Shown here: in pieces, positions 13,466 to 15,469 of the stretch
How positions within the stretch are numbered: the stretch's first letter is position 1
How the letters are laid out: every line of letters starts with the position of its first letter
Origin: an uncultured Oscillospiraceae bacterium
GTDB taxonomy: Bacteria > Bacillota > Clostridia > Oscillospirales > Oscillospiraceae
DNA length: 15,469 nt
Assembly: GCA_910583885.1 (NCBI GenBank)
Contig: CAJUAC010000065.1
Span: 1 to 15,469, forward strand
Reading direction: 5' to 3'
Position numbers and translations under genes: made by a program
The notes under the pieces: generated by a model
The model's input: only the letters and a program-made list of their open reading frames with translations
Databases searched by the model: none
What the model was told of the DNA's origin: nothing

Positions 13466-13475
13466 GGAAATGTAA

Positions 13476-13515
13476 AGCGCGATGCGGATTGATCAGATCC
13501 GCATCGCGCTGCTTT
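13476..13515. terminator. Bidirectional terminator between the tsaD operon and argD
   Basis: A perfect 14-bp inverted repeat (13476-13489 with 13497-13510) around a 7-nt loop follows the PH gene by 10 bp. On the plus strand GC and four T's follow; on the minus strand three T's start the downstream tract after the same stem. It lies between convergent genes and probably ends both transcripts, with the plus direction better supported. Confidence 0.85.
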
Positions 13516-13545
13516 TCTGTATTCTATTGCTCAGGCGGGCCGCTC

Positions 13546-14727
13546 CTATGCGCCCATGACCTCGCCCATCACGGCAAGGCCCTTGTCAATCTCCTCCCGG
13601 GTGATGACCAGCGGCGGCAGCAGGCGCAGGGTATCCGCACCGGCGGTCAGGCACAGCAGGCCCTTATCCATCAGCCGATCCTTCAGCTCCTTATGGGTCA
13701 TCCCCTGGATGCCCACCCCGATCATCAGGCCCATGCCCCGGATGCCGGAGACATAGGGGCTGTTCAGCGCGGCAATGCCGCTGCGCAGGTACTCCCCCTT
13801 CTCCTGAACCTCCCGCAGGAACTCCGGCGTCAGGGTGTCCAGCACCACATTGGCCGCAGCAGCGGCCATGGGGTTGCCGCCGAAGGTGCTGCCGTGATCC
13901 CCGGCCCGCAGCACGTTCCGGCATTTCTCGCTGGTCATGAACCCGCCAAAGGGCAGGCCGCCGGCAATACCCTTGGCAAAGGTGAGCACGTCGGGCTGGA
14001 TGCCGAACTGCTGGTAGGCAAACATTGTCCCCGTCCGGCCCACGCCAGTCTGTACCTCGTCAACCAGGAGCAGCCAGTCCCGCTCCGCACACAGCTTCGC
14101 CACAGCCTGGACATAGTCCTGCTGGAGGGGGTTGACGCCCCCCTCCCCCTGGACCAGCTCCATCATCACTGCGCACACGTCGTCCCCCGCAGCGGCCTGG
14201 AGGCTGTCCATATCGTTGGCCGCCGCATAGCGGAACCCCTCGGTGAAGGGGAAGAAATAGTCGTGGAAGTGGTCCTGCCCTGTGGCCTTCAGGGTGGTGA
14301 TTGTGCGGCCATGGAAGGAGTTTTTCAGCGTGATAATCGTGGCCCGGCCCTGGCCGTACTTCTCATAGGAGTACTTCCGGGCGGTCTTAATCATGCCCTC
14401 ATTGGCCTCCGCGCCGGAGTTGCCGAAGAACGCCGCCGCCATGCCAGCCGCCGGGACCAGCCGGGAGGCCAGCCGGGCGTAGGGCTCGGTATAGAAGAGG
14501 TTGGAGATGTGCCCCACCTTCATCGCTTGGTCATAGATGGCCTTGGCCCACGCCTCGTTGGCATAGCCCAGGGAGCACACGCCGATGCCGGAGGTGAAGT
14601 CAATATACTGCTTCCCCTCGGTGTCGTACAGTGTCGCCCCATGGCCGTGGTCAATGGCTACCTGGTTGCGGCCATAGGTCTGGAGGACATAGCCCTCGTC
14701 CAGCGCCTTGATCTCAGAGAAATTCAT
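13546..14727 (-). CDS. argD: Acetylornithine aminotransferase
   Basis: ArgD is a PLP-dependent class-III aminotransferase that converts N-acetylglutamate semialdehyde to N-acetylornithine in arginine synthesis, with glutamate as amino donor. The 393-residue length is typical. Visible motifs are FFGNSGAEANEGMIKTARKY (100-119), NSFHGRT (136-142), ELVQGEGGVNP (190-200), LLVDEVQTGVGRTG (220-233, Asp223 to the PLP ring), TFAKGIAGGLPFG (249-261, PLP-binding Lys252) and HGSTFGGNP (278-286). ATG 14727 has AAGGAG 9 nt upstream. It lies 22 bp downstream of argB, so the two form one operon; position next to argB favours ArgD over other class-III ornithine or GABA aminotransferases. It is the last gene before the shared terminator, with no argF following. 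Confidence 0.95.
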   Translation of the reverse strand: MNFSEIKALDEGYVLQTYGRNQVAIDHGHGATLYDTEGKQYIDFTSGIGVCSLGYANEAWAKAIYDQAMKVGHISNLFYTEPYARLASRLVPAAGMAAAFFGNSGAEANEGMIKTARKYSYEKYGQGRATIITLKNSFHGRTITTLKATGQDHFHDYFFPFTEGFRYAAANDMDSLQAAAGDDVCAVMMELVQGEGGVNPLQQDYVQAVAKLCAERDWLLLVDEVQTGVGRTGTMFAYQQFGIQPDVLTFAKGIAGGLPFGGFMTSEKCRNVLRAGDHGSTFGGNPMAAAAANVVLDTLTPEFLREVQEKGEYLRSGIAALNSPYVSGIRGMGLMIGVGIQGMTHKELKDRLMDKGLLCLTAGADTLRLLPPLVITREEIDKGLAVMGEVMGA

Positions 14728-14749
14728 AGCAGCAGGCTCCTTTATTATT

Positions 14750-15469
14750 TTACCAGATCATCGTCCCAATCCCGGCGTGGGACAGCACCTCAATGAGGAT
14801 CGAATGGGGGATCCGGCCGTCCAGGATATGGGTGCGGCGCACGCCGTTCTCCACGGCATCCACGCAGCAGGCCACCTTGGGGATCATGCCGCCGGAAATG
14901 ATCCCCTGCTCTACCAGCCCCGGCACCTCCTGGATCCGCACCTGGGAGATGAGGGTATTTTCATCGTTTTTATCCCGGAGCAGGCCGCGGATATCCGTGA
15001 GCAGGATCAGCTTCTCCGCCCCCACCGCCACAGCAATCTTGGCGGCGGCGGTGTCGGCATTGACATTGTAGCTGGTCTCCTCGTCGGTCCCCTGGGCCAC
15101 GGTGGAGATGACAGGGATGAAATCATCATGGATGGCGTCCAGGATGACCTTGGGCTCCACCTCCGTCACATCCCCCACCAGGCCGTAGTCCACGCCGTCC
15201 TCCTGCCGCCGGACCGCCTGGAGCATCCCGCCGTCCAGGCCGCACAGGCCGACCGCGCTGCCGCCGGCACGGTTCAGTGTGGACACCAGGTCCTTGTTCA
15301 CCTTGCCGCACAGGACCATCTGGACAATCTCCATGGTCTCCTGGTCGGTGTAGCGCAGGCCGTTGACAAAACGGCTCTCCTTACCGGTCTTTTTCAGCAG
15401 CTCGTTGATCTCCGGCCCGCCGCCGTGGACCACCACCACGTGGATGCCCACCAGCCGCAGCAGGATGAT
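14750..15469 (-). CDS. argB: Acetylglutamate kinase, partial (5' end outside the window)
   Basis: ArgB phosphorylates N-acetylglutamate, the second step of arginine synthesis. The visible 239 residues lack the start and the N-terminal lysine/glycine motif, about 50 to 60 residues compared with a full-length protein of near 295. Present are VVVVHGGGPEIN (the glycine-rich substrate loop), VNADTAAAKIAVAVGAEKLILLTDIRGLL and GGMIPKVACCVDAVENGV, all diagnostic of the amino-acid kinase fold of ArgB. A GTG at 15451 is not the start: the frame stays open to the window edge and the residues before it (IILLRLVG) match the family. Feedback sensitivity to arginine cannot be judged because the N-terminal helix is missing. 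The upstream operon genes, probably argC and argJ, lie beyond 15469. Confidence 0.95.
   Translation of the reverse strand: MILLRLVGIHVVVVHGGGPEINELLKKTGKESRFVNGLRYTDQETMEIVQMVLCGKVNKDLVSTLNRAGGSAVGLCGLDGGMLQAVRRQEDGVDYGLVGDVTEVEPKVILDAIHDDFIPVISTVAQGTDEETSYNVNADTAAAKIAVAVGAEKLILLTDIRGLLRDKNDENTLISQVRIQEVPGLVEQGIISGGMIPKVACCVDAVENGVRRTHILDGRIPHSILIEVLSHAGIGTMIW

Noticed and set aside
13489..14796. 435-codon plus-strand frame opposite argD
   Set aside because: Antisense shadow of argD, which carries all class-III aminotransferase motifs; it also begins inside the terminator.
15449..15451. GTG at the right edge as the start of argB
   Set aside because: The frame remains open to 15469 with residues that match the ArgB family, so the gene is cut by the window and does not start here.

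Overview
The window looks like chromosomal DNA of a high-GC, endospore-forming member of the class Clostridia. A gut Oscillospiraceae-type organism (Flavonifractor/Lawsonibacter-like) is my best guess, inferred from gene content, strong AAGGAGG ribosome sites, GC-rich coding and the Bacillota-style order SRP RNA gene followed by dnaX. No insertion sequence, tRNA, rRNA, CRISPR array or phage gene was seen.

Layout. Positions 1-292: an SRP RNA gene with a near-consensus sigma-A promoter. 315-2003: dnaX (clamp-loader tau subunit), ending in a hairpin terminator. 2084-3136 (minus): a membrane acyltransferase of the acyltransferase-3 family. 3431-5110 (minus): a stand-alone methyl-accepting chemotaxis protein with a clear terminator. 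5261-8532 (minus): two tandem, translationally coupled subtilisin-like proteases of the Csp type, both with complete catalytic triads. 8617-9849 (plus): a SleC-like spore cortex-lytic enzyme with SpoIID-like and peptidoglycan-binding domains, transcribed divergently from the proteases. 9859-11097 (minus): a calcium-loop protein of unknown function. 11440-13465 (plus): a probable three-gene operon of an HTH/superoxide-reductase-like fusion, tsaD, and a small PH-domain protein, closed by a strong bidirectional hairpin. 13546-15469 (minus): argD and the 3' part of argB, an arginine biosynthesis operon that continues past the right edge.

How the genes work together. The central block (5261-9849) reads as a germination module. 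Known Csp proteases cut pro-SleC, and activated SleC hydrolyses spore cortex peptidoglycan; here protease pair and likely substrate share an 84-bp intergenic region. The most unusual single gene is 11440-12024, an XRE-type DNA-binding domain fused to a desulfoferrodoxin/superoxide-reductase-like domain. It keeps the Cys4 site and most of the iron ligands but lacks the first active-site histidine, and it has an in-frame Shine-Dalgarno/ATG exactly at the domain junction. The other blocks (SRP RNA-dnaX, tsaD, argBD) are housekeeping with small peculiarities listed in the findings.

All assignments come from reading the sequence and from memory of protein families. No database search was possible.
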